This document shows, one piece after another, positions 10,344 to 22,270 of a stretch of 64,000 nucleotides of DNA (positions within the stretch are counted from its first letter, which is position 1; each line of letters opens with the position of its first letter). A program made the position numbers and the translations under genes. Below the pieces are notes generated by a model, which saw nothing but the letters and a program-made list of their open reading frames with translations, was not told where the DNA came from and ran no database searches. Source of the stretch: Chamaecyparis obtusa (Eukaryota > Streptophyta > Pinopsida > Cupressales > Cupressaceae). Location of the stretch: the NCBI GenBank assembly GCA_027943335.1, contig BSBK01005139.1:1150001-1214000 (forward strand), read 5' to 3'.

Positions 10344-11323
10344 TGTACACACTAAAATATGCACTTCTATGAACCATTACATGCAAGGTTACTCAAGAGT
10401 GAGGCCTCACAAAGCGGCTCATAGCTCTCTATGCATGGAGTTGCAAGGGACTATGAGTTTTGCTCTCAGCTAGAGCTACAAGAAAGTGACCTTGCTAGTC
10501 AACCATACAATGAGAGATTCAAGTGAAGACAAGGGCAAGAGTGCCAATGTCTCCAAGAATCCAAATATGCAATGCAATGCAAGCTATATGAGAATGCAAT
10601 CTAAGCTATGAAAGGAAAGTACAATGCAACTAATCTATGAATGGAAATAGCAATGGATTACAATGCCTCCTATTTAGACTATGTGAGATTAATCTATTGC
10701 ATAAAATGAAATCTACACTAAGAATGCCATTATCATGCAACTAAGAAAGCAAATATGCAACTAAATGATGAAAGCAACAAGTCTTCAATGTCTTCAAACT
10801 CCAAATGCACCTAAAAAACCTATAGCATAACAATAGCATAAAATATGTATATGGATGCAAATGAAGGAAAGAGCTCTCCTTTTATAAGAAATGAGGAGAA
10901 ATGGACCATGAAGATTAAGAGGAAAAAAGTCTTAATCAGCGGTGGAGGTTGAAAGAGGAGCAATCCATGTGCACAAGTATCCTCCAATAGGAAAATAAGA
11001 GTTGACTTTATGTCCATATGAGACAAAAAGTGCTTTTCTCCTTTTTATAAAATAGGAATAATGCTTTATTTGTGCAACTTAGGATAAGAGGAAAGTGGGG
11101 CTTTTTTTATTTATTAAAAGGGGAGGAAATATTCCTTTTAATTAAATAAATACTTAGGATAAATGGTTAGCCCAAGGATAAAAACTCAATATATGATCGA
11201 AATTAAGATTTGATCAAGAAATTGATAATGTTGAAAATATTGATAAATGATCAAAATGATTCAGGATTGATAAATTGAATAAATGGGGCCTAAAGTCTAG
11301 GCGACCATTTTAGGGTGCATACA
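10344..11323 (-). repeat. 3' LTR of gypsy copy B
   Basis: 980-bp LTR starting TGTACACACTAAAAT and ending GGGTGCATACA. It matches the LTRs at 53260-54227 and 62145-63125. A minus-strand TATA box (TATAAAAGGAG) lies at about 10880-10886. The left flank ACATC (10339-10343) would be one half of a target duplication, but the other end of the element is lost. Confidence 0.9.
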
Positions 11324-11339
11324 TTTGCCCCTCTTTGAC
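11324..11339 (-). other. Polypurine tract of gypsy copy B
   Basis: The minus strand reads GTCAAAGAGGGGCAAA directly against the 3' LTR. The same tract adjoins the 3' LTR of copy A at 54228. Confidence 0.85.
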
Positions 11340-14208
11340 TAATGTGTGATCGATTTGGGAACACATGCAGTCAAAGAATGAAGTTGAAATGTGAGATCAA
11401 TTTGGGATCACAAAACAACTCAGATATGAGATCGATTCGGGATCACATCCGGACAAAACATAAACAAAAGCTTAGACCAACACCATCGCTGCTAGGTGCA
11501 AATCAAGCTTTAGACAAAACTATCACCGTCGCTGCTAGGCAATAATCAATGTCTAAAAATGAGAGATAAGAATCTCAAATTTTGAGCAAAAGCTCACAAA
11601 AGATGTCTGAATCAAGAGAATCAAGAGAATTAGGGATGAGAATCCCATAAATACTGCCCCCTCGGAATCGAAATCGAAATCAAGTAGAGAGGAGAACAGT
11701 GAATTGATAAGGATTTGATCAAATCAGAATGAAATCACAATCGAAGGTAAGGGTCAATAGGTTAACCATTAGGCAATGAAACATGCCCCAGTGAGGAAGT
11801 AGAAGAATAGAAATAGAAGACTAGAAATAGAGTGGATGAAAGACTAGAAAATTTGAGAGACATGGAAGGAAGAAATTCCATCGAAAATCAAAGTATGCCT
11901 CAAAAGGTTAGTCAACTGCTCAGAAGAAAGGAAAAATTTGGAAACGCGACTCAGATTTTGATTTCGAGTCCGAAAATGGATAGAAAATGATGTGATATGA
12001 AAGACTAGAAATGAAAGATATGATCAAGAAGAATCAGAAAATGAGCACAGTTGACCAACTAGTCCGTAGATGATAAAAAGGAAAGCTCTCTCCATATGCA
12101 AAGTGCAAAACTAATCTAACATGACCCTAAAAATGCAAGCTACTATGAAAGTGGTTGACTTGCAAGGTCACAACACCTATAGACATCTAATTATCATCAT
12201 CGAGCGTTATTGGTAGCGTCGTAAGATCATACAATGCACACTAGCATAACTATGTGGATATGAATATGATCTTTATCAAATAGAAATGTGGAAATCTCAC
12301 CTAGGCATCAAAGACATATAGGTCAAGATGACTAATGCAGTGAGATTACCTAAGTTTGATATGGCAAGATTATGCTCGTATCAAGACACATGAAAGTCAG
12401 GATAACTAGAAGCATGCACTCGCATAACAGTCAAGGATAATACCTTGTCAATCCATAGTGTCAAGTAAGATCAGCATAAATGCTCATGACAATTAGGATC
12501 AACAAAATATACCCACAAGCAGATAAAGAAATAAAACATGTTCTCATACCCTCAGTCTTCTAGCTATGCATCATTGAAAACTTCACAGGGAGAGACCACT
12601 CATCAAAGAAATCCTCATAGACAGCACACAAAGATAAATAAAGTCAACATATCTCAAGCGAGTTGATTGTTTAAGTGCGTGTGTGTTGGTCATAGAGTCA
12701 GACTCTGAGTATCGCATCTGCACATGAGCACTATCGCATTATACTTAGACTATAGGCAAGATATCTAATAAGTGTTAAGAAACACTCGACGCAAGGGTAG
12801 TGTTGAAAAACACTGTTTGGGGTGGTGTTGAAAAACACCTGTTGTGAAATGCCCCAAGAGGCAAACACACCTAAAGGACCAATGCTAACAGTTATGCCCC
12901 CTAGACAAAGACAAAGACCAATTCCAGACTAGGCCAAATAAGGTCAAGGCGTGATGGAAAGTGGTTAAGTGTCAAGGACGCATACTAACAAATAGGGGTG
13001 CAAAGGCCACAAGTAGCGCCTGTTTCCAGGTTTTCACCACTTGGATTCTTTTTTTATTTTTTTATTTTTTTAATTTTTTTTTGAATATTTTGATTTTTTT
13101 GTATTTTTTTTCAGGACTTTTTATGCTTTTTAGGATTTTTTCAGCATCATATATGAATTTTTTTTTTTTTTTGGAATTTTTTTAGGATCAATAAGTATGT
13201 ACAAAGGATGCCCCCAGACAGAATGGGCATCAAACTCTTTAAGCAAGATCACATCGTGCAGTCCCAATGTCTAATAAGGTGAAGGACAAGATGGATAAGC
13301 AAGTTGGTGGAAAAGATAGAAGCCCTGAGAATGAAGGAGAGTGAAGGGAAGAAATCCTCAAAGAAAAACTCCTCAAGAGTACCCAAGCTAGGGAAAAATT
13401 GTTGTCATGTAAAGCGCATTTGGACAAGCAATGAGAGGCTTGCATAGGATAAGTCACAAAAGTGTAATGAAAAAGAAGGAAGGAATGCAGTCCAAAGGAG
13501 TAGACATGTCAAGAGACTTCATAACATCGTATTTTACTCTTTTTATTAGATCAAGACCAAGGGGGAAAAGGATAGCGAAAGGCTAGAATGAATGAAGGAA
13601 AATACGAAGGCGAAACATGAAAGGAGTGAAAGCAAGATCATTGTAAGATAGCTCACAAAATAGCCAAATGTTCATGTATAGGTCAACATTGTCAAGATCA
13701 AAGATGGAAGATGAAATGGATGAAACATGTAGAAGAACTACGCATGATGCCTGATTGTCAGGTTTTCATCATGGTACTTATCCAAGGTGCCACAAGGGAG
13801 TGGTTTTCACCATAGGACAAATTTATTTCTCTTTACTTTTGCTACCAAGGCGCCTGTTTCCAGGTTTTCACCATGGCACATTTTCAATTTTTTTCAATTT
13901 TTTGCTATTTTTTGAATTTTTTTATTTTTTGATTGTATCTTTTTTTTGGAAGAAAGCAAGCTTTTTAGATAATGCTCCTTGAAAGGATAAACCATGATAT
14001 GTCAAGGATTCAAAATGATATGCTCAAAGATGCTGAAGGGGAAAGGAAGACGCAGAAGGAATAGGAAAATGAGAAAAAAAAATGATAGAAGGTAGAAGGA
14101 TAATGAATGAAAGGATTGTGAAAAGGTAGATGGAAAGGAAGACAAGATCATCGTCAATACACGCCTTGAAGGGTGACGGGAAAAAATGGAGGAAATGTAA
14201 ACCATATT
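11340..14208 (-). other. 3' non-coding region of gypsy copy B
   Basis: About 2.9 kb without coding sequence. 11340-13185 is shared with copy A (54244-56068). 13186-14208 is specific to B and purine-rich. The module GCGCCTGTTTCCAGG followed by TTTTCACCA and a long T-rich run occurs at about 13016 and 13851, with a weaker copy at 13746. The T runs at 13045-13170 and 13885-13950 produce spurious Phe-rich frames. Confidence 0.7.
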
Positions 14209-16737
14209 CTAGTCCAAGTGCGAACCATATTCTGGTTCATTATTGTTATCTGACTCCTCAAAGAGAGGATTGGTGTGCTTGTTATAATTCTCAAATGGGA
14301 ATGGAGAAATACGAGAAGGAATATGGAAAATGTTTAGCAGAGGTTGCGGTTCAGGCGCATGGAATGAAAGAATGTTTTTGGAAGAAGATGAAGTGGAAGT
14401 CTTTAGAAGCTTGAATGTCAATTTCACTTTTTGTTCAACATGAGACTCTTTCAAGAGAGATTTTGGAATCCATATAGCCTTAGGCTTTTCATTTCCTTTT
14501 GATAATTTAGAGAGAATATCTTCAATGATGGGTTTTGGAACCCATACTTGTCTTGTAGTTTTCTTCTTAGATATCTCTTTTGACTTTATATATCCATGTC
14601 GATTAGAGGGGACATGGTGATCTTCTTTTTTTGATGGATTCTTGTATTGCTTCTTTTTCTTATATTGAACATTCAAGTTACTTCCAAAAGACTTGGGACT
14701 TGTGGAAGAAGAAGGACGATACGACTGGTTTAGATGGGTGGGTGGATGAAAAGGTTTCAAGGGTATGTATCTATGTTGATCTTGAGGAAAGATAGGAGAT
14801 GGAGGGATGTAAGGACCCAAAATGGATGATGAATTAGGAGAATTAGGAGGGGAAAGTGAAGGGACATAAGGACCCAAAATGGAAGGAAGACGTGAAGCCC
14901 TTAGTATTGGTGGAGGAGGTCCAAGGATAGATGTGGAAGATGCAAAAGGATAATCAATAAGTTCATCAGCATCTATATCACAACCAAGGATATCAACATC
15001 TTTAGAGTGAACATTAGGATTTTCAACAGGATCATGCACATCTTGAATAGGAGCAACTTCATTGATAGGATTGTTCAAAGCTTGCAAAGACTTAGGAAGA
15101 GCAGAAAGCGGAAATGAACATGGAATGGTAGAACAAGAAGATGGAAGACTTTGATCTTGACAATGATTGTTGGGTAGCATAAGCGTATCAACTTTTTCTA
15201 GATTTTCAATAGGCTCAACATTGGAAGTAACAACACCATTTTTAATAACCTTAATGGAAGTATCATCTTTGGAAAGTGCAAGTGTAGTAAGGTTATTTTG
15301 TTTATCAATAAGCTCAACGGTGTAAGTAATAGCTTGATCTTTCTTAGGAGAAGATTTAAGACATGGTGGAATGAATGAGGAAGGGCGTAAAGGATCGAAA
15401 GAACCATGAAATGAATGAGAGTTGTCATGAAAAGGATTGGATGACATGGAGGGTTCTTGATCTTGATCTTTCTTTATGTTCTTTTCTTTATCATTTTTAG
15501 AGTCCTCTTGACATGGAGCCACTTCTAAGGACAAGGAAGCAGGTTGGAATTGTATGGAAGACTTTGGAAGAGATGGTGAAGGACTAGCTGAAATAGGCAT
15601 TATAGCGCATGAAGGCTTAGGCTCTCTAGGTTTGACATTATTGAAAGTATTTGCAGCCAAGTGAAGGTTATCTTGAGTATCTTTAAGAGGTGGCCCTTGA
15701 GGATAACTATAGGGAACCGCATGGAAAGTCTTAGGATCTTTGTTGGATGAAGGATTTGTGAAAGATTTGGATGACTCAGAAACTTTAGGAAGTGTGTGGG
15801 TATTGGAGGAAGTGGCAGATGAAAGGGGACCATCACAAGACAAAGGTTCAGCATTAACATGATCTTGCTGGAGAGTGTAATCTTTATTTTCAACATGAGA
15901 GTTTTTAGACAAGACATGCTCATAGTATCTTCATTTATAATCAGCACGGAAAGCTTTCTCTTCCTCAATAGAAGTAGATGTATCATATTGTTCACAAAAA
16001 ATATCATAATTTCTCTCAAAATCAGAATCATATGGATCCCCATCACAATCTACCCAATAAGATGACCCTTTAGTAAGCCTAAGCACACGACGAGGAGGAC
16101 TCTTAGGAATAGAAGCATCATAGGTATGGCTAAATTGTCCATCATCATAGTCATCATAGTCATCATAGGTGGGTGTGTCACTCTTTATGGAAGAGACATC
16201 ACAAGGACTATCACGTTGCTCTTTATGGTATGTCTTCTGAAGAGAAGTAAGACTCTTGGGAGAAGTAGAAGAAGAATGAGATCTTGAAGAAGAGGAAAAT
16301 GAAGACCTAGTGGAAGAAGAATACTTGGATAATGAGGAATTTGAATAATTTTTAGAAGAGTCATGATAAGATTTGGAAGATAAAGAATGTGAATAGTGTT
16401 TAGAAGAATCATGATAAGATTTAGAAGATGAAGAATGTGAATGATGTCTGGAAGAGTCATGATAAGACTTGGAAGGTGAAGAAGAATGAGAAGATTTAGA
16501 TGATGAAGAATGTTTGGAAGAAGAAGATCGTGATATGATCATGTTTATGATTCTAGCAAAGGCATCTGATTTAATCATCTTTTCTTTTATTTTTGCTATA
16601 AATTCATCACTCATGAGAATTTTGGAGGAACAACACTTTTCGAATATGTCAATGAGCTCAAGATCATCTAATCTTAATAAAGGTTCCAAAGCTAGATAGT
16701 CAAGATTCATGGTTCCAAAAGAGGAGAAATCAAGCAT
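14209..16737 (-). pseudogene. Gag-like Ser/Pro-rich protein of gypsy copy B, one in-frame stop
   Basis: One continuous minus-strand frame of about 840 codons, broken only by a TGA at 15931-15933 where copy A has Cys. The start is placed at MLDFSSF because copy A starts there; B's frame also extends 20 codons upstream. Order: an acidic N-terminal 70 residues (LALEPLLRLDDLELIDIFEK); a Ser/His/Lys low-complexity block with a 16-residue repeat around KSYHDSSKHHSHSSSS; an acidic YDDYDDYDD patch; a long polar linker; three SILGP motifs in a Pro-rich segment near 14780-14960; a basic KKKKQYKNPSKKEDHH block; then RQVWVPK and AIWIPKSLL. There is no zinc knuckle. The role as a gag-like protein is inferred from its position in the element. 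Confidence 0.7.
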
Positions 16738-17259
16738 GGAAGAAATGAATAGATGAATAGAAGAAGGTAGATTAGATAATAAGAGGAAAAGAATCAAGAA
16801 GAAGAAGAAGAAAAAGAATTTCCCATGGGAGTAGAAGACTTTAGAAGAACATGGGAAATGGAGAAGAAAGAAGAAGACTAAGAGCCATCTTGTGCAATTG
16901 ATACCATAACGTTCATTGAGATGTTGAGCAACATGACAACACCTAGGATCTAAGATCTGGACTGACCAAGGAAGACTGGTAGTAGGATGACCTCACAAAA
17001 TGTCAACACCAAACTAGGATAATCAAAGTTCTCTATTGTCCAAAGAGAAATGAAAAGATAGAAGAAGGGGCTTTACCAACACTGTCAAAGAAGTGCTTCA
17101 AATCAAAGGATGAATATCCTTGCACTTTTGAATCAGGAGGTTGGACTAGGCCAAAATATAATTGAAATTGAGATAAATGAAAGTGATTTGGACAATAAGA
17201 GTACTAAAATTCTCCAAGAATGTGACTAACAATTCTAGAGATAATCTTTCTCACCAAGA
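16738..17259 (-). other. Leader of gypsy copy B upstream of gag
   Basis: Purine-rich leader between gag and the antisense-open stretch, with GAAGAAGAAG runs on the plus strand. It is collinear with 59648-60200 of copy A. No gene is seen. Confidence 0.6.
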
Positions 17260-17736
17260 ATGGACAAATGCAATACTGATGTTGATTTTGACCAATTTGT
17301 GCAAAATTTTGAGTTTTTAAGGTCTAATTTCAAGTTTTCGAATGTGAGGGTGAAAATGTCTGATGTCAATCACAAATTCAATAGCATTTGGACAGGTTTG
17401 CAAACAGTAGAGGATCAAACATGTCTTCAAACACTTGAAACAAGGGCAAAAGCAACCTTGCCAAGACAAATACTTATGATATCAAAAATAAAATTGCACC
17501 TTATGAATGCTACCGATTGTTTGTATGTTAAGAATGTTTACACTGGTATCACACAATCGAAGACACTTCAAGCAATATCTACCTACAAGACAAGGCTCAT
17601 TACTCATCAACTTAGCCCACAACTTGATGCCCCCTTGCCTCACACCAAGTGGTTGCCCACAAGAGATATTGGCTTTGTCATGGCAGTGTCAAACAACACA
17701 ACCAAAGGGACACATATGGTGAGTATCTTGGGGTGA
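17260..17736 (+). other. Antisense ORF in the leader of gypsy B, 158 codons
   Basis: Open on the plus strand, opposite to the element's own transcription, from ATG to stop. Copy A keeps the same frame open at 60242-60679. No domain is recognised. Extra antisense ORFs are known from some Tat-lineage gypsy elements, but in the aligned part I read about ten amino-acid replacements against only about two silent changes between the copies, which does not suggest selection on the protein. Its longest motif block is around DAPLPHTKWLPTRDIGFVM. It may be a fossil or a chance frame. Confidence 0.4.
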
Positions 17737-18395
17737 TTCGGGTTATTCCACTTGGATCAATCCTTGCACTAAGAAGATAAGCGGCTAAAAAAGGTGGTTT
17801 CTAATCTATGGTTCTTAATAAGGGTTTCCGTTCACAACACCCCTCTTGCTCCTCGTAAAGGACTAGGACCTCGCGGCCTCAAGAGTACCTTAAGCATTCT
17901 TGCTCAATGTTTTCCTCATGGTCACAATCCCACAAGTACTTACATCAAGCAAAGACAAGTGTTATGTCTACCAAGGTTTTGTGTCCTCGATAGCCTTGAG
18001 ATTATAGTGAGTTTGAATCACTCGCCACCAAGGAAAATGATGACAAGGTTGTCCCCACTTGAGTCGTTCCTCTTGATTGCTCAAGAGTAGGCCCGCTAAA
18101 GGATTCCTAAACTAAACAAAGAAGTGGATCAACTCTTGAGGTTCAAGGTTTTTATTCACCACAAGGGTGAAGAGCATACTCCCCTATCTCAAGAATCTCT
18201 CCCAAACACACCAAGCAAAGAGATCAATTACCCCCTTGCTTCCAAAACCTTAAGATGGGTCAAGATTTTCTGATTCACCTAAAGGTGAAGAGCATACTTC
18301 TCCTACCACCTCAAGATCCCTTTCACAAGGTATTAAGATTCCTAATACAATTAGTAAATGCCACAAATGAAAGGAAAATAACAACAAGCAAGAAA
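17737..18395 (-). other. 5' leader remnant of gypsy copy B
   Basis: Non-coding leader collinear with 60680-61330 of copy A, ending at the break near 18395. It contains reiterated short phrases such as GGTGAAGAGCATACT (about 18168 and 18281) that also occur in A. Confidence 0.65.
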
Positions 18396-18399
18396 TGAA

Positions 18400-18965
18400 A
18401 TTTTTTTTCTCATTAGTGACATTGTTCCCCACCTTTCCAATCGCTTGGCCCTCATCCTTAAGCTCATATTTTAGTTTATCCTTTACAATAGAATTCAGAG
18501 ATTTCCCATTATTAACCACATTGAAAGACTCATTGTGAGGTTTCTTAAGATTAGGGAAATCTTTGCAGTTATGCCCATTCTGCTTGCAATGAAAGAAAAT
18601 GTTAAGGTTTCCTAGCATTTCAATATCCTAGCATAAGACCTCATCCTCAAATTGAATTGCTTTTTTTTAGGTATATCCGCCTCTAGTTGCAGTGAAATCA
18701 ACACTTGAGCATTCAAGTGTGGTAATGTAACCCTCAATTCTTTGATTTGCAAAACATTTCCAATAGGTTTCAAAATGTGAGGGAGGAACAACCAAAATCT
18801 TGTAAGGAGATTCTTGACCTCTAACTAGTTCTGGGTTGACTTGGCAATGACCATACTCAAATTCCCTTTAGGAGACCAAGGAAAAGACTAAAATAAAGAT
18901 TTCCCAACATTCCAAAACCCCTTTTTCAATGCCCTTTCCTGCATACCATGAGTCTTAAAAACAAT
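18400..18965 (-). pseudogene. DUF4283 plus CCHC zinc-knuckle ORF relic (LINE ORF1-like)
   Basis: Decayed minus-strand coding sequence. From about 18965 to 18660 one frame gives the plant DUF4283 pattern: FWNVGKSLF, PWSPKGNL, then PHILKPIGNVLQI and LNAQVLISLQLEADIPK. A frame change follows near 18620, then a knuckle C-HCKQNGHNCKDF at 18600-18550 with the last Cys lost, and a charged tail running to 18400. DUF4283 with a zinc knuckle is typical of plant LINE ORF1 and related gag-like proteins, which bind RNA. Several stops and one frameshift inactivate it. The frame reaches the break with gypsy B. Confidence 0.6.
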
Positions 18966-19378
18966 AATGAATAAACCTTAGTGCATCATTCTATAGAAGC
19001 TCACATAGATATAGAATTTTTTGAATGTTAGATCTGGAGTTGTGAATGTTTATTTGTTTGCAGCAAGTTAGATCAACTTATACAAATTTCATGCTACAAC
19101 CTCAAATGATGGTGTGCCTTATCAACTGAACTCTTTTTGGCAGCTCAGCAGCATACATGAATCAATCTGGACTAGTAAATAAATTTTGAATTTAGACACT
19201 ACTGTGTAGCTGTAGTTGTTTTCCTAGATTTTGTAAATAAGCAACATAAATGTCTGTACTTTGAAGATTTATCTGAGACTAAATAACAAGGAATTTCTGA
19301 ATTGTAGCTTTGATTTTTCTAGATACATGCAAAAGTTTGTCCAGTCACCAGTGTTGTCTCTGGAATTACTTTTTGCAG

Positions 19379-19519
19379 GGATTATTACCCGCAATCCCTT
19401 CACATCCAATATTATGGCCTCGATCCATTACCCTTCACAGAGTGTTCAAAAATTATCTTGCAACTTCAGACGACTTGAATTGCACAAGACCAAAGGCTAG
19501 AAATCTGTCGAGGGAATAG
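19379..19519 (+). CDS. Candidate terminal host exon, product unknown
   Basis: 141 nt after a good 3' splice site (TTACTTTTTGCAG). It is open from the first base for 46 codons to a TAG (motifs GLLPAIPSHPILWPRS, RVFKNYLATSDDLNC, end RNLSRE). It starts in phase 0, matching the phase 0 end of the candidate exon at 9766-9838 on the same strand. If the two belong together, the intron is about 9.5 kb and is filled by a LINE-like relic and gypsy B. No family is recognised and no conserved domain is visible, so the call rests on signals and phase only. Confidence 0.35.
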   Translation, partial: GLLPAIPSHPILWPRSITLHRVFKNYLATSDDLNCTRPKARNLSRE

Positions 19520-20715
19520 TTGCTGACTGAAAGAATCACATAACCCACACATCCAATGCTCCAAAATTTGCCCATTAAAGACACCTACACACCGTCTCTC
19601 TCTTGAACAACCTGTCAACACAAAATATAAATTGAATAATGGACAAGCCAAAATCAGAGGGAATATTGGCTAGAAACCATACGCCAAGCAGAATACGTAT
19701 CTCAGCAGCAATAATGTGCACTGTTCAGTTTCCCAACTTTAAATAACTCAATCAAAGATAGATGTTTTTCTGTCTGTGCGTCCACATCCTACTTCCACTT
19801 CAGCTTGGAATGCAACTCCACTATACAGCTCCTTAAAATATGATATTTCCTGTCATTTCCTTGCTCCCACGGCACCTAGTACAAAAACTTGTTCCAGGAT
19901 AACTCTGCTACCCTGTATGAAAATGCACACAGCTATCACCAGAATTATCTATTAAAAATATTATCGATGCTTTAGTTTTCCTCAGTCCCGATAATTCACC
20001 CACGATGCTAAGAGATTAAAAAATAAATAAAATTCTCTCAACTGCAACTATTGCCCTGCTATTACAGACTGAAAATATTTATCAGAAAGTGTTGCTGCTC
20101 CTGTCGAAACAATGGTCAAGCCACCGTTACCACAAACTCCAGAAATGGCTCCCAAGATTGATAATTTCATTCAGCTTCCCTGTGATTGTCATTGAAGGAT
20201 TGCTTGCCGCAACAGTATTGAAAAGAAACGCCTAAAGGTGCAGCTGCTAAAAGCCAATTAGAATTCATAGAATCACATCCACCGCTTAAAACTGCCAATA
20301 CTCACTATCGCAAAATAATTGTCGGCTAATGTGGTTCGGGAAATCCTTTGAAAAGGGAGTCTCCGCAATTAAAATAAATGAATCCTTGATTCATAAAAAA
20401 ATATCCAACATAAAAACATTATTTAATAATTCGTTCCCCAAATATACTTCCCGAAATAATTGAATATCATTAATATATTAATCTTCCGACTATAGCAATT
20501 TTCATTGGATGTTATTCTGTCTTTGTTCAGACCTTCCAAACTATATGTGACCACACAACACAGCCAACCAATAATCATCCAAAATTTGCTTATATTAAGT
20601 ATTAACCTCTTTTTGTTCTGTTGAAATTTTCCTGCCTATTTAATCTCTGAGTATTCAAAAATCTCTTCAGAATAGTCAATTTTAAAACTCACCCTGCAAG
20701 CTGGCAGGATACACT
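19520..20715. other. Spacer without recognised gene
   Basis: Moderate-GC sequence with short open frames only. The last 300 bp lead into a copia primer-binding site and are probably that element's untranslated leader (minus strand). Confidence 0.5.
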
Positions 20716-20727
20716 GCTCTGATACCA
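20716..20727 (-). other. copia primer-binding site with adjoining LTR edge
   Basis: The minus strand reads TGGTATCAGAGC, a perfect initiator-Met PBS, one base inside an LTR edge that starts TGCAATATCC at 20729 on the plus strand. It marks a minus-strand copia element whose body would lie to the left, but no coding part of it is seen. The LTR runs rightward to an unclear point before 21157. Confidence 0.7.
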
Positions 20728-21156
20728 CTGCAATATCCTGGGTGGGGATATTGTTTTTTCCCAACTCCAAAATACTTTCAGATTTAAACCAGAAATAAAA
20801 CACAACAGTTGCATGCAATTTCTAGAATTGTAAACCAGTAAAACATTCAACAACAACTCATATAAACCTCAGAAAATGTATTATTCTTCCAATTTTTAGT
20901 AGTACAAATCATTAACCAACAAAGATATTCGCAAATAGTTCTCCAGATAAAATTATTGCATTATACAACAACAATACAATAACATGCAATAACCAATTTA
21001 TAACCACAAGCCCAATTTACATAACCCCTAAACATAGTTTGTTTATAAAAATAGGGATAGCAATAAATTATTAAATATATCCTAACACCTAAATCAATCC
21101 CCTTAAAACTATTTTATGACTTCCCTTTATGGTATGTCGGTGGAGCAAATGAATTT

Positions 21157-21240
21157 CAAGGGGGGATGTTAGAGGTTCAAAACTACCTTTTTAACCTTTT
21201 CACCATACGAATACACTCACGAGTTAGAGGGGCGCCACAT
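21157..21240 (+). repeat. Polypurine tract and start of a plus-strand LTR
   Basis: CAAGGGGGGA at 21157-21166 is followed by TGTTAGAGG at 21167, the form seen at copia internal/3' LTR junctions in plants. The orientation is opposite to the PBS at 20716, so two different element remnants abut within 430 bp. The far end of this LTR is not defined. Confidence 0.5.
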
Positions 21241-21689
21241 GTTTAATCATGATTGCATCATATATGCCATGTCATTGCCACATGTAAAAGTATGCCATGT
21301 CACCATTTTGACACGTCACTGCTGATTGTGCATGCTGACATCATCCGGTCAACCCTTTTCCTTGGTATCTTTGACCAGCCATAACTTCTACATATGGACT
21401 TCATTTTTTAGGAAATGAACATCATTGGAATCATGGCGATGAGCACTTCGAATTGATGCAACTTTCAACCAGTTTGGAGATGGTCAAAATTTTCACATTT
21501 TTGGTCATCTTCCAGTTCACCTGTTTGACTAGAACTTTGACCGAGCATAACTTTTGCATATGAGCTCTTTTTTCACCTGTTCAAGTTGCATCGGGTTCCA
21601 TTCTTTGAGCTTTTTGCAGTGATGCTGAATTTGAGAGATTTTGAGACTGTAAATTTTTAAGCCTTCGTAGATCCACCTGGATCAACGAT

Positions 21690-22205
21690 GGACCGATTTA
21701 GCGATTTAAAAATTTAGAATGGCTTGTTATGTGATTGTAGGTGATTCTCATTGAACGGTTGACCAATTTTGCGATCTAGAAACTCAAAATAGCTTGTTAT
21801 GCAATTGTAGTCGATTCTCATCAAACAGTTGACCGATATAGTGATCTAGAAACTTAGAATGGCTTGTTATGTGATTGTAGTTGACTCTCATTGAATGGTT
21901 GACTGATTCGGTGATGTAGAACCTCAGAATAACTTGTTATGTGATTCTAGCTAATTATCATCGAACAGTTGACCAATTCGACGATCTAGAACCTCAAAAT
22001 GACTTATTGTGCCACTGTAGCTGATTCTCATCAAACAGTTGACTGATTTGGCATTCTAAAAACTTAGAATGACTTGTTATGCAATTATAGATGATTCTCA
22101 TCGAATAGTTGACTGATTCGGCAATCTAGAACCTTAGAATGACTTGTTATGCAATTGTAGTTGATTCTCATCAAATGGTTGACTAATTTGGTGATCTAGA
22201 TAAGC
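21690..22205 (+). repeat. Island of the 70-bp satellite (about 7 monomers)
   Basis: Head-to-tail monomers at exactly 70-bp spacing (for example CTTGTTATG at 21723, 21793 and 21863) with GATTCTCATCGAAC and GTTGAC boxes. They are of the same family as the large array at 46.3-53.3 kb. The island ends near 22205, just before the palindrome. Confidence 0.9.
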
Positions 22206-22270
22206 TCTTCCATGATAAGCTTATATCAATAAGTTTCTAGAATAAGGATGGTGTTTTAAGATTCTCACTG

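Larger units (their letters stand above)
10344..18395 (-). mobile_element. Ty3/gypsy-type element copy B, non-autonomous, 5'-truncated
   Basis: Minus-strand element collinear with copy A for its LTR, PPT, 3' non-coding part, gag-like ORF and leader. Similarity to A stops near 18395, so the 5' end of the leader, the PBS and the 5' LTR are missing. It has no protease, RT, RNase H or integrase: where A carries integrase (56.1-57.3 kb), B has unrelated purine-rich non-coding DNA (13.2-14.2 kb). This is the structure of a large retrotransposon derivative. Assignment to Ty3/gypsy rests on the integrase and PBS of copy A. Confidence 0.85.

Noticed and set aside
12961..13185. Phe-rich ORFs at 12961-13185, 13755-13982 and 55814-56068
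   Set aside because: Translations of poly-T runs in the gypsy 3' UTR.
14002..14414. Small ORFs at 14002-14205 and 14130-14414
   Set aside because: The first is low-complexity, the second is antisense to the end of the gag-like ORF.
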